Assembly: GCA_903872155.1 (NCBI GenBank)
Contig: CAIQJP010000125.1
Coordinates: 1 to 39,577 of the forward strand
Origin: an uncultured Actinomycetes bacterium
GTDB lineage: Bacteria; Actinomycetota; Acidimicrobiia; Acidimicrobiales; Ilumatobacteraceae
Direction: 5' to 3'
DNA length: 39,577 nucleotides
The position numbers were made by a program, and so were the translations under genes. Positions 1 to 8,203 of the stretch are shown piece by piece. The stretch's first letter is position 1; the number at the start of each line of letters is the position of its first letter. The notes beneath the pieces were generated by a model. The model made no database searches, was not told the DNA's origin, and saw only the letters and a list, made by a program, of their open reading frames with translations.

Positions 1-990
1 GACTGCGCATTGTCAGATATGACAATTGCTCAAGCGACGACTGGTGAGGTATTAGGTTTCGGGTCGATATTTGGAATGAACACATCAGGCTCTTTGTGGA
101 AACTGATCTTCAGCGGAGTTACCAATACTCCATCTGCTGGCAGTGGTTCGACTCCTAGTGGTGGTTCAACGCCTGTGGCTGACACTCCTTCAACCCCCGC
201 AACGCCTGCGGCTGATACTCCTTCAACCCCCGCAACGACTGCTGCAGCACCGACTTTGGTGACAACCGAAAACGCTGCTGCCTTGGTGCGCACGCCTGGT
301 TCGCAGTCGATCATTGTCAACGGTGAAGAAGTTGTCATTGAATCCAACACTGTCAACATCCCGGCTTCTCGTACGCCGGCGGATTACCGCACTCCCGCAC
401 AGGTTGTTTCAATTCAGCAGGCTGGCGCAGCGTTGTTGCAACAGTTCTTGGCTTCATTGCCCGCTGGTGCAACTTCGAATGTTGTCGTTGTCAACACTGC
501 AACTGGCGCTGTCATGCAGAACCTGGTGTTTGATGCAAATGGCAACTCGGTGAATGTTCCAGTTGAAGACATCGTGTTCCTTGACGGCCCGCAGTTGTCG
601 TTGATGATCGGTTCAAACAACGCCAACATCACTGCCGATGGCAAGTATCAGGTTGGTGCTGGTGGAATTGTCGGTGTGACTGGTGCAGGACTAGGTGCAG
701 GTGTATCGGGTGAAGTCGTGGCAATGTCGACTCCGACGTTGCTGGCAAACTTCCAAACCACTGCAGCAGGTGACTTCAACAAGTCAGCACAGTTGCCAGA
801 TTCAATTGGTGTTGGCGATCACACGCTTGTTGTTGCGACTGGTACGACCTACGCAATGATGGGTATCCGCGTGGTGCCCGCCGCATTGCCAACCACTGGT
901 GGTTCAAGTGAGCGAGTGATCATCATCGCCTTGTTCACCTTGGTGTTTGGTGCGTTGTTCTTCCGTGGACGTCGCATCAGCCTTATCTAG
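1..990 (+). CDS. LPXTG-anchored surface protein, 3' part
   Basis: This is the C-terminal part of a secreted wall-anchored protein. The frame is open to the left edge, with three codons before the first possible start (TTG at 10), and no signal peptide is visible, so the real start probably lies outside the window. Counting from TTG-10 there are 326 residues. A Pro/Thr/Ala/Ser-rich linker spans about residues 40-80, followed by a Val/Thr/Gly-rich beta-type region. The end is a textbook sortase signal: LPTTG at about 293-297, a hydrophobic stretch, and an RGRR tail. By family knowledge, sortase would cut between Thr and Gly and attach the protein to the cell wall. The function of the ectodomain is not recognisable. 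A strong hairpin follows the stop codon. Confidence 0.82.
   Translation, partial: DCALSDMTIAQATTGEVLGFGSIFGMNTSGSLWKLIFSGVTNTPSAGSGSTPSGGSTPVADTPSTPATPAADTPSTPATTAAAPTLVTTENAAALVRTPGSQSIIVNGEEVVIESNTVNIPASRTPADYRTPAQVVSIQQAGAALLQQFLASLPAGATSNVVVVNTATGAVMQNLVFDANGNSVNVPVEDIVFLDGPQLSLMIGSNNANITADGKYQVGAGGIVGVTGAGLGAGVSGEVVAMSTPTLLANFQTTAAGDFNKSAQLPDSIGVGDHTLVVATGTTYAMMGIRVVPAALPTTGGSSERVIIIALFTLVFGALFFRGRRISLI
178..243 (+). repeat. 33-bp tandem repeat, two copies, in the Pro/Thr linker
   Basis: Two adjacent 33-base units (178-210 and 211-243) differ at only a few positions. Each encodes an ADTPSTPAT-type linker unit of the LPXTG protein. Such in-frame minisatellites can change linker length by slippage. 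Here only two copies are present. Confidence 0.8.
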
Positions 991-1000
991 TCCGCTGTGA

Positions 1001-1047
1001 TTCTGGTGAGGATTTTTACTCATAACGAGTAATTATCCTCACCAGAA
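1001..1047. terminator. Strong hairpin after the LPXTG gene
   Basis: A 13-bp perfect stem (TTCTGGTGAGGAT, 1001-1013, with its complement at 1035-1047) encloses a 2x2 T/T bulge, a further 6-bp stem (1016-1021 with 1027-1032) and a 5-base loop. It starts 11 bases after the LPXTG stop and ends 25 bases before the next gene. No U-tract follows on the + strand, so it is either a hairpin-only terminator or an RNA-stability element. The structure is seen directly; the role is inferred. Confidence 0.6.
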
Positions 1048-1071
1048 CACCGCAAGGGTTAGCCTGACCAT

Positions 1072-1515
1072 GTGATCTGGTTATTCATTGTCATTGCAGC
1101 AATTGGTGTCTTTCTCATTGCAGCTTTGACCATTGGCCGAGAAGCCCGACGTCTCGATGCCATGGCCCCTCGCGCGGTCTATCAACTCGAACAGGCAGCC
1201 GATTTTGTGGCGATGTCGTTACCCGAATCAACGCAGGCTCGACTCACCATGGAAGAGCTTGAGAAGCTGTTGGTGTTGCACATGAATTGGTTGCACAGCA
1301 AGGGTCTGTTGCCCGCCAAGGCCGTCGATCAACGCCAAGACATCTCTACGCCGATTGTGGTGACTGAAGAATCGTTGATTGCGTACCTACTCGGTGAATC
1401 AGACAAGGCCGGAATTCAGATCATGGATGATGTCGACTTGGTAAATGTCACCGAAGCACACTTGGCGTACTTCAATGCGATCGGTGCAGTGGGGCCAGTA
1501 GCCGACGAGATGTAG
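1072..1515 (+). CDS. Small membrane-anchored protein of unknown function
   Basis: This 147-residue protein starts with GTG. One strongly hydrophobic segment lies at about residues 2-20 (Trp/Leu/Phe/Ile/Val-rich) and is followed by Arg-rich residues (GREARRLD), which suggests an N-in/C-out or anchored topology with a soluble remainder. The soluble part is acidic and probably helical (LTMEELEKLLVLHMNWLH). I do not recognise a family. It follows the hairpin at 1001-1047 and so probably has its own promoter. It ends 8 bases from the stop of the convergent GT gene. Coding is supported by an uninterrupted frame with natural amino-acid composition and a plausible topogenic N-terminus. Confidence 0.7.
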   Translation: MIWLFIVIAAIGVFLIAALTIGREARRLDAMAPRAVYQLEQAADFVAMSLPESTQARLTMEELEKLLVLHMNWLHSKGLLPAKAVDQRQDISTPIVVTEESLIAYLLGESDKAGIQIMDDVDLVNVTEAHLAYFNAIGAVGPVADEM

Positions 1516-1523
1516 CCGGCGGA

Positions 1524-2849
1524 TTATTCGTCGTCGGCGGGATTGACAACCAAGGCGCGTATCCGACGGCCTTCTTCTTTGCCATATCGGATGTAATGCA
1601 ACAAGGGATTACCACCAGATGCCGCAACATCTTTATAACGCTCGACGTACCACACTGCATCAAAGTCGACGCTTGGCTGCAATTTTTGGCTCACGCCATA
1701 ACGCAGGTAGTACATGGCTCCGTCATAGTGACCAGCTCGCACATGAGGATATTGCTCTGCGAACCATTGGCCCTTAAAGAATTCGCTCGCGGCAATTTCA
1801 CTTGCCGCCGCTTTCTCATCCTTGATCTCTTTGATTCTGAAAGTGCAGACCAACCGAATCGTGCGGAGCATTTCATTAATCATCCGTCGATGGTTCAGCG
1901 ATAAGCGGCCTGATATGGCGCGACGGAATTTACGAGGACCGATTTCTTTTGGCGCTTTGGTCTGTTGCGCAAAGACTTCAGCCATTTCCTTTTGGGGAGG
2001 AGTCGAAATAAATGTTCCCACTAATCGGATCGCCGGCATGGGTACATCAAATTCTTCGCCGTAAATGTTGAAGTATTCGGTGTAAAACTCTTGCACTTTT
2101 TCTAAAGAACCGTTGGTGGCGATACCACCATGTACTTGATGGAAAGTCGCTTCACCGAGAAGCAATGTGGGAATGGTCTCGAGAAGTTCGCACGCACGTT
2201 TCCAGGTGTCGAGGTTGACGAGTCCTCCACCAGGAGTGACGAAACCTTCGGAGTAACCGCCTAATTCATCCCATAATGATCGCCACATAAAGAGGCTGTT
2301 GCTTTCGGCAACCGGGTCGAACCAGGTCGGACCAGAAGATTCGTCGAAGACAGAAATATCAAAGAGTTTGTAACCGTCATCTTCCCAACCGCTTTTTGCC
2401 AACATTTCGTCTTCGGCTTGTTGGTTATAACCCTCAACAATTGCCACTCGTTGAAACTTGTTTCCTAAGTAACGACCGCGTGAACCAACAAAGGCACGTT
2501 GGTTGTAACTAATTGCGTCACGGGCTGATGCAATCAGTCGTGGAGACGCGATTCGAGCACCATCGATATACACACCGATGATCTCGCCCGCAGCTTGTTT
2601 CAGACCAAAATTGATCGCAGGCACCGGGCTTTTTGTCGGGTTGTCCATTGACAAAACCCGTAAATCAAGGTTGAGGTGTGCGAAATCTGTAGCAGTCGGC
2701 GGAACCTTTGAACCATTGTCAATCAAGATCACTTCGTATTCATCGCGCCCAATATCTTTTTGATAGGGAAGCGAAAGCGACAACAGCGTGCGCGGCAATT
2801 CGCGATTCATGTTGTAGCTAATGACGATGATTGAAACTTTGGGCTTCAT
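1524..2849 (-). CDS. Family 2 glycosyltransferase with two C-terminal WY...HY repeats
   Basis: A predicted cytoplasmic GT-A enzyme of 441 residues. The N-terminus (PKVSIIVISYN, then VILIDNGS) is the nucleotide-binding fold of GT2 enzymes. The usual DxD position is replaced by YIDGAR (about residues 92-97), and the acceptor region carries ESNSLFMWR, a Gly-rich PGGGLVNLD and FHQVHGGIATN. From about residue 356 there are two copies of a degenerate motif, W-[FY]-x-E-x-Y ... [HY]-Y-x-R-Y-G (about 356-392 and 396-428), the same module that occurs six times in the GT at 9029-11836. The ATG lies 2 bases after the stop of the upstream methyltransferase, so the two are co-transcribed. Substrate unknown. 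Confidence 0.9.
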   Translation of the reverse strand: MKPKVSIIVISYNMNRELPRTLLSLSLPYQKDIGRDEYEVILIDNGSKVPPTATDFAHLNLDLRVLSMDNPTKSPVPAINFGLKQAAGEIIGVYIDGARIASPRLIASARDAISYNQRAFVGSRGRYLGNKFQRVAIVEGYNQQAEDEMLAKSGWEDDGYKLFDISVFDESSGPTWFDPVAESNSLFMWRSLWDELGGYSEGFVTPGGGLVNLDTWKRACELLETIPTLLLGEATFHQVHGGIATNGSLEKVQEFYTEYFNIYGEEFDVPMPAIRLVGTFISTPPQKEMAEVFAQQTKAPKEIGPRKFRRAISGRLSLNHRRMINEMLRTIRLVCTFRIKEIKDEKAAASEIAASEFFKGQWFAEQYPHVRAGHYDGAMYYLRYGVSQKLQPSVDFDAVWYVERYKDVAASGGNPLLHYIRYGKEEGRRIRALVVNPADDE

Positions 2850-2851
2850 CG

Positions 2852-4105
2852 TTAACGCGCCTTGCGTAATCTTGGGTTGTTGATCAACGTACGAATGTCA
2901 ATGAGAGCATTACTCATGCTTGGCTTTCCACGATGTTTACGGATCAGTTTGAATACTTTCTTCATGAGTCGTGCGCGTGGATCAAACTTTTCGCTGCGTT
3001 CAATAATTGATTCGGGAACTTCGGTCATTGTGTTAATCGCGTGGTCAATGATCGAGTCAAAGTGATCCCAGAGAACATTGTTGTTCGGATCAAGGCCAAG
3101 AACCATCAGACTTCCGGTGGGATCGGTATCAACGGGCATCACAATCAGGTCAGGGCGATGCAACTGCAAAATCGGAATGATTTTCCAAATGTCTCCGGTC
3201 CAATAACGTGACTGGCGAATTCGTTCACCTTGAAGAGGATGTGCCGGATAAATGTCATCAACGATGACAACAGAACCCGCGTGGCAGAAGCGTTCCATGT
3301 TCATGAAATCTTTGAGCGCGAATTCAATTTGATGCATTCCGTCGATATAGCAAAGGTCGATTGCCTTCATCGTTGAAGTGTCTGCAAGGCGAAAGTAGTC
3401 ATCGCTTGTTGTGTAGCTAATTGAATGTTGAGGTGCAATCGGTACTGACAACTGCGGGGCAGGGTCAATTCCGAGTGCCGCGCACTGTGCCAATTTCAAA
3501 CTTGCTCCGTACTCGACACCAATCTCGGTGTAGAAACGTGGTTCAACGTACTTGTGAAGGTCGACCAAAAATTCGTAGCAGTCAAGAGTCCCGGCGCCGT
3601 GTTCAACTTCTTCGGGTACGTCTGGTGGAAAAGAGTTTTGAACCGGTGTTGCTAAGGCAAGCGTGAGGTCGGTCGGGCACCCGGCCATCGCGGTACCAAA
3701 GCGAAATGAAGTGATGGTTTCAAACGATGCGCCAAATGGGCTTTCCCATACATCAGTGACGTGAGGCTGCGCTGGGCTGCCTTGAAGAGTGGCACTGCCT
3801 GCCACAATCAAAACGCCATCGGATGACAACGCATTTTCGGCAGCAATGATCTGTGCTGCTGAAGGATCAACATCAGGCCCGATGACGACTACGTCCATTG
3901 AATGTGAGGCGATCGAAGAAACTTCGTTGGGTGTGACAGTTCGGGCTTCTGCACTGATTCCGGTCAGAACCTGGGCGTAATCGGGGCCCGACCCGGAACC
4001 GATGATGACTACTTGTAAAACGTGGGGGCTCGTGAGATGCGACTGGTTTAAGACATGGCGTTTGAGAGCCACCCGTAAGTTGTCAAGAGAAGAGATGTAG
4101 TTCAA
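2852..4105 (-). CDS. Class I SAM-dependent methyltransferase-like protein, two Rossmann-like halves
   Basis: This 417-residue protein appears to have two halves. The first (about 25-140) looks like a degenerate nucleotide-binding fold (VLQVVIIGSGSG, MDVVVIGPD, GVLIVAGS). The second resembles the Methyltransf_24 group: FYTEIGVEYGASLKLA as the SAM loop, then DLCYIDGMHQIEFALKD and GSVVIVDDIYPAH, the Asp/His pattern typical of sugar-modifying enzymes in glycan clusters. The start chosen is TTG at 4103-4105, with GAGGG six bases upstream; there is a stop further upstream in frame and no ATG. It probably methylates a sugar or glycan assembled by the adjacent GT, but target and position are unknown. 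Confidence 0.8.
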   Translation of the reverse strand: MNYISSLDNLRVALKRHVLNQSHLTSPHVLQVVIIGSGSGPDYAQVLTGISAEARTVTPNEVSSIASHSMDVVVIGPDVDPSAAQIIAAENALSSDGVLIVAGSATLQGSPAQPHVTDVWESPFGASFETITSFRFGTAMAGCPTDLTLALATPVQNSFPPDVPEEVEHGAGTLDCYEFLVDLHKYVEPRFYTEIGVEYGASLKLAQCAALGIDPAPQLSVPIAPQHSISYTTSDDYFRLADTSTMKAIDLCYIDGMHQIEFALKDFMNMERFCHAGSVVIVDDIYPAHPLQGERIRQSRYWTGDIWKIIPILQLHRPDLIVMPVDTDPTGSLMVLGLDPNNNVLWDHFDSIIDHAINTMTEVPESIIERSEKFDPRARLMKKVFKLIRKHRGKPSMSNALIDIRTLINNPRLRKAR

Positions 4106-4165
4106 TCGAGGCCCTCGCCAACGTTGTTTGGACGTTCAAATACTAGGCGTTCAGCCCAGCGAGTC

Positions 4166-5248
4166 TCAGACCATCAATGGAAGTTGGTTCATCGGGTAAC
4201 ACGATGGTGCAAAAAACCAGGCTTCTATGGCGTAGCGGTCTTTCGTCATCCCGGGAGCGATGGCAGTGCAGTGAAGGTTCATTTCATCAAACAAGATGGC
4301 GTCGCCAGCCTTGAATTGCAGGCGGACCGGCGGCAATTCAGCCGAACACTCATCAACGATCTCTCGAGAGACCGACCAATCGAAGGCAGCACCGTGAGTG
4401 CCGGTCGGGGCGATTTCATGGAGGCGCTTGGGAACCATGTCCATGGTCGGTGCATCAACGCCACAATCGGTGAGTGCGATCCACAGGTTGATGGTTCGAA
4501 TTCCCTCGCCGAGGAAGGCTCCGTCTTGATGCCATCCATTTGCCGTGTCGCCGCCACACGCAACGCGCCGCAACGTGGTTTTCTTGACAGACAACGCCGG
4601 GCGTTCGCCGAGGTAAGCCTGAATCAAACTAATAATTGAGTTGTTCTGAAACAGTTCGATCAAATGTGAAAATGTTCGAGGTGAATCGGCGGCGAGGACA
4701 CCACCACCGCCGCGAACCCAGTGGCGTGAACCTTGATCTTCAGGACTCCATGCCGAAAATTCGGTGACACCCAATTTCTCAGATGACTTAAAGGGCACGA
4801 ACCATGGTGCTGATTCTTCAAGCGGATTGCCAACGATTGCGTCATCGTATTTTTCAAACGAGATGTTGACATCGTTGATGGCCGCTTGCGCTTCGCATGG
4901 TGTAATCAAATTGCGAACGATCAGTGAACCATTATTCAAAATTGCTGAACGCAATTTCTCAACGTTCAACTCATCGCGACTGATTTCAGGAATGCCAACA
5001 ACGTCGCTAAACAGATTGGTGGTGGCGGGTGGCCAACTGGAGAACGACGATTTCGGCGACAAGTGGAAGAGCGCTTCGTGTCGAAGTTCAATCAGGCGGG
5101 CCTCAATGGCAGGGGCTGGGCTCGCTGAATTTGCCTGAGTCAGGGTGTCGATCGCCTCGAGGAATTTTCCGGACTGAACGAGTCGTTCGGCATGAGCGAT
5201 TGGATCGGTTGGCCCAGACTTTTTACCGAATCTCCATGTGAATGCCAT
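4166..5248 (-). CDS. Phytanoyl-CoA dioxygenase (PhyH) family Fe(II)/2-oxoglutarate oxygenase
   Basis: Predicted non-haem iron hydroxylase of 360 residues. The facial triad is visible: H240 and D242 in WHQDGAF, and H326 in NLHCTA. R338 in KDRYAIEAWF is the likely 2-oxoglutarate ligand. The N-terminal 60 residues (AERLVQSGKFLEAIDTLTQAN) look like a TPR-type helical pair, which is unusual for short PhyH proteins and may be a docking segment. AAGGGA precedes the ATG. It sits between the mycothiol-type isomerase and the methyltransferase/GT pair on the same strand. The context suggests hydroxylation of a lipid or glycan moiety of the surface polymer rather than phytanate catabolism. Fold and cofactor are well supported; substrate is not. 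Confidence 0.9.
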   Translation of the reverse strand: MAFTWRFGKKSGPTDPIAHAERLVQSGKFLEAIDTLTQANSASPAPAIEARLIELRHEALFHLSPKSSFSSWPPATTNLFSDVVGIPEISRDELNVEKLRSAILNNGSLIVRNLITPCEAQAAINDVNISFEKYDDAIVGNPLEESAPWFVPFKSSEKLGVTEFSAWSPEDQGSRHWVRGGGGVLAADSPRTFSHLIELFQNNSIISLIQAYLGERPALSVKKTTLRRVACGGDTANGWHQDGAFLGEGIRTINLWIALTDCGVDAPTMDMVPKRLHEIAPTGTHGAAFDWSVSREIVDECSAELPPVRLQFKAGDAILFDEMNLHCTAIAPGMTKDRYAIEAWFFAPSCYPMNQLPLMV

Positions 5249-5274
5249 CTTGTCGTCCCTTCAACAAACTTCGT

Positions 5275-5292
5275 ATGTCAGGTTACTGACAT
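5275..5292. other. Perfect 7-bp dyad in the isomerase/PhyH gap
   Basis: ATGTCAG (5275-5281), a four-base loop, and CTGACAT (5286-5292) form a perfect inverted repeat between the stop codon of the isomerase gene and the PhyH ribosome-binding site. It could be a weak attenuating hairpin or an operator-like site. There is no T-run, so a full terminator is unlikely. Confidence 0.3.
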
Positions 5293-6098
5293 CAAATCAT
5301 CATGTTGAGGGCACTAGTGACTTTGCGCCCGTGATCTAAGTCCCCGCTATAGGTGATTTTGTCGGCGAGTTGTTGATCGGTCTGGCGGCCAGTCGCAAGA
5401 GCCAAAAAGGTTGCGGTATCCATCGTGATTCGCGATAGGGGAGCCTCTGGTTCTTGGTTCACTAAGGCAGCGCGTCCATCGACAATCGTGCACACGATGT
5501 GGCGTGGAACCCCACCAGTGATGTCAATCACCACACTCTGGCCATCGGGCGTTGCGGCTCGCTTGCCAACCACAATCGGCACGGTACGAATCAGTCGATC
5601 AATCGTGTGCTCGGCAGCCGGGCCAGAAAGATGGCCAGGAATACCTACGGCACGACGCATGTCTTGTTCGTGGACCCAACAATCAAGTACGCGAATATGC
5701 AAGAAGTCGGCAGTGGTGCCAGGACCAGTTGGGGTCATGACTTCTTTGGTGAAGTACGACTCGTCGGCCGTGCGTAAGAAATTCAAACGTCGGGCCGCAA
5801 CTTCGTTCCACTCACTTAAGACCTGGGCTCCAGTAAGTGAACGACGACTATCAATTTCGTTTTCGTTGGCTTCGCCGATGGGGTTACGCACATAGTCAAA
5901 CTTGGGTGCCTGGTGGGTGGTGCGGCCGCCGCCACTTTCGGCACTTTCGTAGGCAACGATGTGCGACAAGTTGTCTTGCACCGTCCAACCAGGGCAGTCA
6001 CTTGGAAGTTTCCACTCTGCTGGTGAAAGTTGTGCCCCGAGTTCGGATAGCGAAGCAAAACACAACGCAAGCTTGTCGATGGTGTCGTTGGGGATCAT
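5292..6098 (-). CDS. Maleylpyruvate isomerase family mycothiol-dependent enzyme
   Basis: This 268-residue protein matches the actinobacterial family with a DinB-like metal-binding helical bundle and a small C-terminal domain. Visible signatures are CPGWTVQDNLSHIVAYE (H46) and WVHEQDMRRAVG (H143 to D146), which supply the divalent-metal ligands in this superfamily, and a C-terminal beta-rich part (QSVVIDITGG ... LSRITMDTATFLALATGR). Family members use mycothiol for isomerisation or thiol transfer; the substrate here is unknown and the annotation is at family level. AAGGA lies seven bases before the ATG. The upstream gene is a DsbA-like protein 13 bases away, so two thiol-chemistry genes are coupled within a glycan operon. 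Confidence 0.9.
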   Translation of the reverse strand: MIPNDTIDKLALCFASLSELGAQLSPAEWKLPSDCPGWTVQDNLSHIVAYESAESGGGRTTHQAPKFDYVRNPIGEANENEIDSRRSLTGAQVLSEWNEVAARRLNFLRTADESYFTKEVMTPTGPGTTADFLHIRVLDCWVHEQDMRRAVGIPGHLSGPAAEHTIDRLIRTVPIVVGKRAATPDGQSVVIDITGGVPRHIVCTIVDGRAALVNQEPEAPLSRITMDTATFLALATGRQTDQQLADKITYSGDLDHGRKVTSALNMMI

Positions 6099-6111
6099 GA
6101 GGGTTTCCTTT

Positions 6112-6807
6112 TTACGGTGCCGGGTTCTGAATGCTTTGCCAATCGCGAGCTTGTAGATATGGCGTGAAGGCCTTACCGATGAACTCTAAATCGGCCGGAG
6201 TCTTGGGGGTCTTGATTTCGTACAACCCGTCAACACGCGTGTACGCCACGGTGAGATCCCACAGCGCAAGAGCTTGATCGCCGATAGGTGCAGGAACGAC
6301 AACCGGACCAAAAACGGCTTTCTCCGTTCGTGAACCTTCGGCGGGGAACAGCACAATGGGCACACCAAAGCCAGCGAGTTCGTTGATGACATAGAAGTGG
6401 TCGGCTTTAACATCGTCGTGGGTTGACTCGTCGGCCAGGGCGAGGTCCCAGTCGTCGGCTGAGGCACCAATGGATTCAAGCAATTCTTTAGCCACTGCGG
6501 GGTCGTGGGGCTTGCGACCGTCAGTGTGAAGCGCTTTGCCACAGGCGGCATACCAGGCATCACACAAGGCCATATCGCGACGGCGCAGGCGAGCAGCAAC
6601 GCGCAATGGGCTCCAGCCGTAGGCGAGGGGACGTTCCCATGGGTGCGGTTTACCTTCGGGTCGGTTGACCTCTTCAAGACTGAAGAAGCGCCAATTGATT
6701 TCAAGGCCGGTGAGTCGTCGAACTTCGCGAATCCATAGCGATGTTTGATACGCCCATGGGCACATCGGGTCGAAGAAAAAGTCAACTTTGTCAACTTGGT
6801 TTGGCAC
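6112..6807 (-). CDS. DsbA-like thioredoxin-fold protein, Rv2466c (mycothiol-dependent nitroreductase) type
   Basis: 231 residues with a thioredoxin-fold start (VDFFFDPMCPWAYQTSLW) followed by a long helical insertion and a late strand with the cis-Pro-like VPIVLFP. This matches the FrnE/Rv2466c branch of DsbA-like proteins. Mycobacterial Rv2466c has a CPWC site; here the motif is CPWA (C16-A19), so only the nucleophilic Cys remains. That suggests a monothiol mechanism using mycothiol or glutathione-like cofactors rather than dithiol exchange. The GTG start lies inside the end of the acyltransferase gene (17-bp overlap), so translation is probably coupled. An ordinary 2-hydroxychromene-carboxylate-isomerase-like role is the alternative. 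Confidence 0.85.
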   Translation of the reverse strand: MPNQVDKVDFFFDPMCPWAYQTSLWIREVRRLTGLEINWRFFSLEEVNRPEGKPHPWERPLAYGWSPLRVAARLRRRDMALCDAWYAACGKALHTDGRKPHDPAVAKELLESIGASADDWDLALADESTHDDVKADHFYVINELAGFGVPIVLFPAEGSRTEKAVFGPVVVPAPIGDQALALWDLTVAYTRVDGLYEIKTPKTPADLEFIGKAFTPYLQARDWQSIQNPAP

Positions 6808-7936
6808 TGCTGAACCGCCGATCTTTGAGACGAAGGAATGGTTTTTCGACGAAGAACCACGAGGCTGCCGTGACAGCTGAAACGATCATGATGCCAATCA
6901 CGATGCGAACTGACTGTGGCCCCCACGTGAAATGGCGACCCATCACTTGGAAGATCAACATATGCCACAGATAAAGGCCATAAGAAACTTTGCCGAGTAT
7001 GGCGAGTGGCTTCCAGGTCAAAACGCTGTTACCGATCCACGCACTATTTGCAGCTGCCAAAATGACGATGCCGGCAAGTAGTGCGATCACCGTGAATCCG
7101 CCTTTATAAATGAATGAACCGTGTGAGAGTTCATATTTGATGTACACGATTCCGAGAAACGCAATAGTTGCTGAGTAATTCAAGATTTTCCGGTTGATTC
7201 GTATATGGCGATAAATCAGAGCGAACAGAGCGCCGACCAATAAGGAATCAACGCGGGTGTCGGTGCGAATGTATAAAAAGAGCCACGAGACTCCCTGATT
7301 CCATAACTCATTGCGGTGCCAAGCAACGACAGCGATGGTGATGGCGACTAAGCCCATCATGACTTTGCTCGGAATTTTGAGAGCCACGAGAGCGATCAGA
7401 ATCGCTGGCCAAATAATGTAGAACTGCTCTTCAATTCCAAGGCTCCAAAGATGACCTAGGTCATTTTGTGCGGCATCTGGATGCCATACGACATTCCAGT
7501 TGTTGAGATAGAGCAAGGCGTGCCATGTTGTGCGCCACTGAATATCCATCGGGAACTTTTCCCAGCGGGCCACAAAGAAGTCGACAATAAGAATCGCGTA
7601 AAGCGCGGGCAGCAACCGCAATGCCCGACGCATATAGAAACGACGAAACATTCCCGACTGATTGCGTTGTCGGTCTTTGAGCAACAGTGAGGTAATCAAA
7701 AACCCGCTCAGAACAAAGAAGATGTCAACCCCAAGAAAACCTGGTTCTAAGGTCTTGTTCAGCCAATTCCATGGGGTGACGGCATTGAAATACGGGTCGG
7801 TACTGACAATCCAGTGAAAATGGGCGACGAAAACCTGCAACACGGCGATGCCGCGGATCCCGTCAAGGGCGGGGACATGGCCGGGCAAATCGAGCGGGGC
7901 ATTTGACTGCGAAATGTCGCTTTGTGGGGCGCTCAC
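6791..7936 (-). CDS. Acyltransferase family 3 (OafA/YrhL-like) membrane O-acyltransferase
   Basis: 381-residue polytopic protein. The family hallmarks are clear: PALDGIRGIAVLQVFVAHF (the conserved His and Arg region), GVDIFFVLSGFLIT, RRFYMRRALRLLPALY and HLWSLGIEEQFYIIWP, followed by about ten membrane segments and a final YGLYLWHMLIF. These enzymes move acyl groups, usually acetyl, across or at the membrane onto surface polysaccharides or glycolipids. No SGNH domain is attached, unlike the longer OafA proteins. The GTG start lies 27 bases from the divergent ATG at 7964, so a compact two-way promoter must lie at or inside the gene starts. It is the first gene of the leftward unit ending at 1524. 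Confidence 0.95.
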   Translation of the reverse strand: MSAPQSDISQSNAPLDLPGHVPALDGIRGIAVLQVFVAHFHWIVSTDPYFNAVTPWNWLNKTLEPGFLGVDIFFVLSGFLITSLLLKDRQRNQSGMFRRFYMRRALRLLPALYAILIVDFFVARWEKFPMDIQWRTTWHALLYLNNWNVVWHPDAAQNDLGHLWSLGIEEQFYIIWPAILIALVALKIPSKVMMGLVAITIAVVAWHRNELWNQGVSWLFLYIRTDTRVDSLLVGALFALIYRHIRINRKILNYSATIAFLGIVYIKYELSHGSFIYKGGFTVIALLAGIVILAAANSAWIGNSVLTWKPLAILGKVSYGLYLWHMLIFQVMGRHFTWGPQSVRIVIGIMIVSAVTAASWFFVEKPFLRLKDRRFSSAKPS

Positions 7937-7963
7937 ACCAAGAACCTAGTACCGTGAGAAGCC

Positions 7964-8188
7964 ATGGAACGCCCTACAAAGTTTGAGCACACCCGCTTTC
8001 TTGGAGACAAGCGGACCCAGTTGGTCTACGACGTTGATAACTGGCAAGACCCTGCGATCATTGACGAAATCGTGGCTGCCGAAATCGGCTTGTGTTTTGG
8101 TCCAGACACGTTGGTCGAGGCCCGCAACCGTGGCTACACCTTGGCAACTCCGGGCAAAACCCGTCGCCAGCGCAAGCCCCGTGCCTGA
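7964..8188 (+). CDS. Short conserved-looking protein of unknown function
   Basis: 74 residues, ATG start, stop 15 bases before the hydrolase gene on the same strand. The sequence is globular rather than low-complexity (FEHTRFLGDKRTQLVYDVDNW, then FGPDTLVEARNRGY) and ends with a basic RRQRKPRA tail. Two other frames are open across the same stretch. This one is favoured by its clean ATG, its spacing to the next gene and its balanced composition. No domain is recognised. The basic tail could bind nucleic acid or membrane, but that is speculation. Confidence 0.6.
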   Translation: MERPTKFEHTRFLGDKRTQLVYDVDNWQDPAIIDEIVAAEIGLCFGPDTLVEARNRGYTLATPGKTRRQRKPRA

Positions 8189-8203
8189 AGGTTGCCGTAG
8201 CCG

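Noticed and set aside
30-359. 109-residue open frame on the minus strand inside the LPXTG gene
   Set aside because: Ala/Val/Gly low-complexity translation of the antisense of the Pro/Thr repeat; typical shadow frame.
4124-4639. 171-residue plus-strand frame antisense to PhyH
   Set aside because: The PhyH gene has intact catalytic residues on the opposite strand; the antisense product lacks any recognisable motif.
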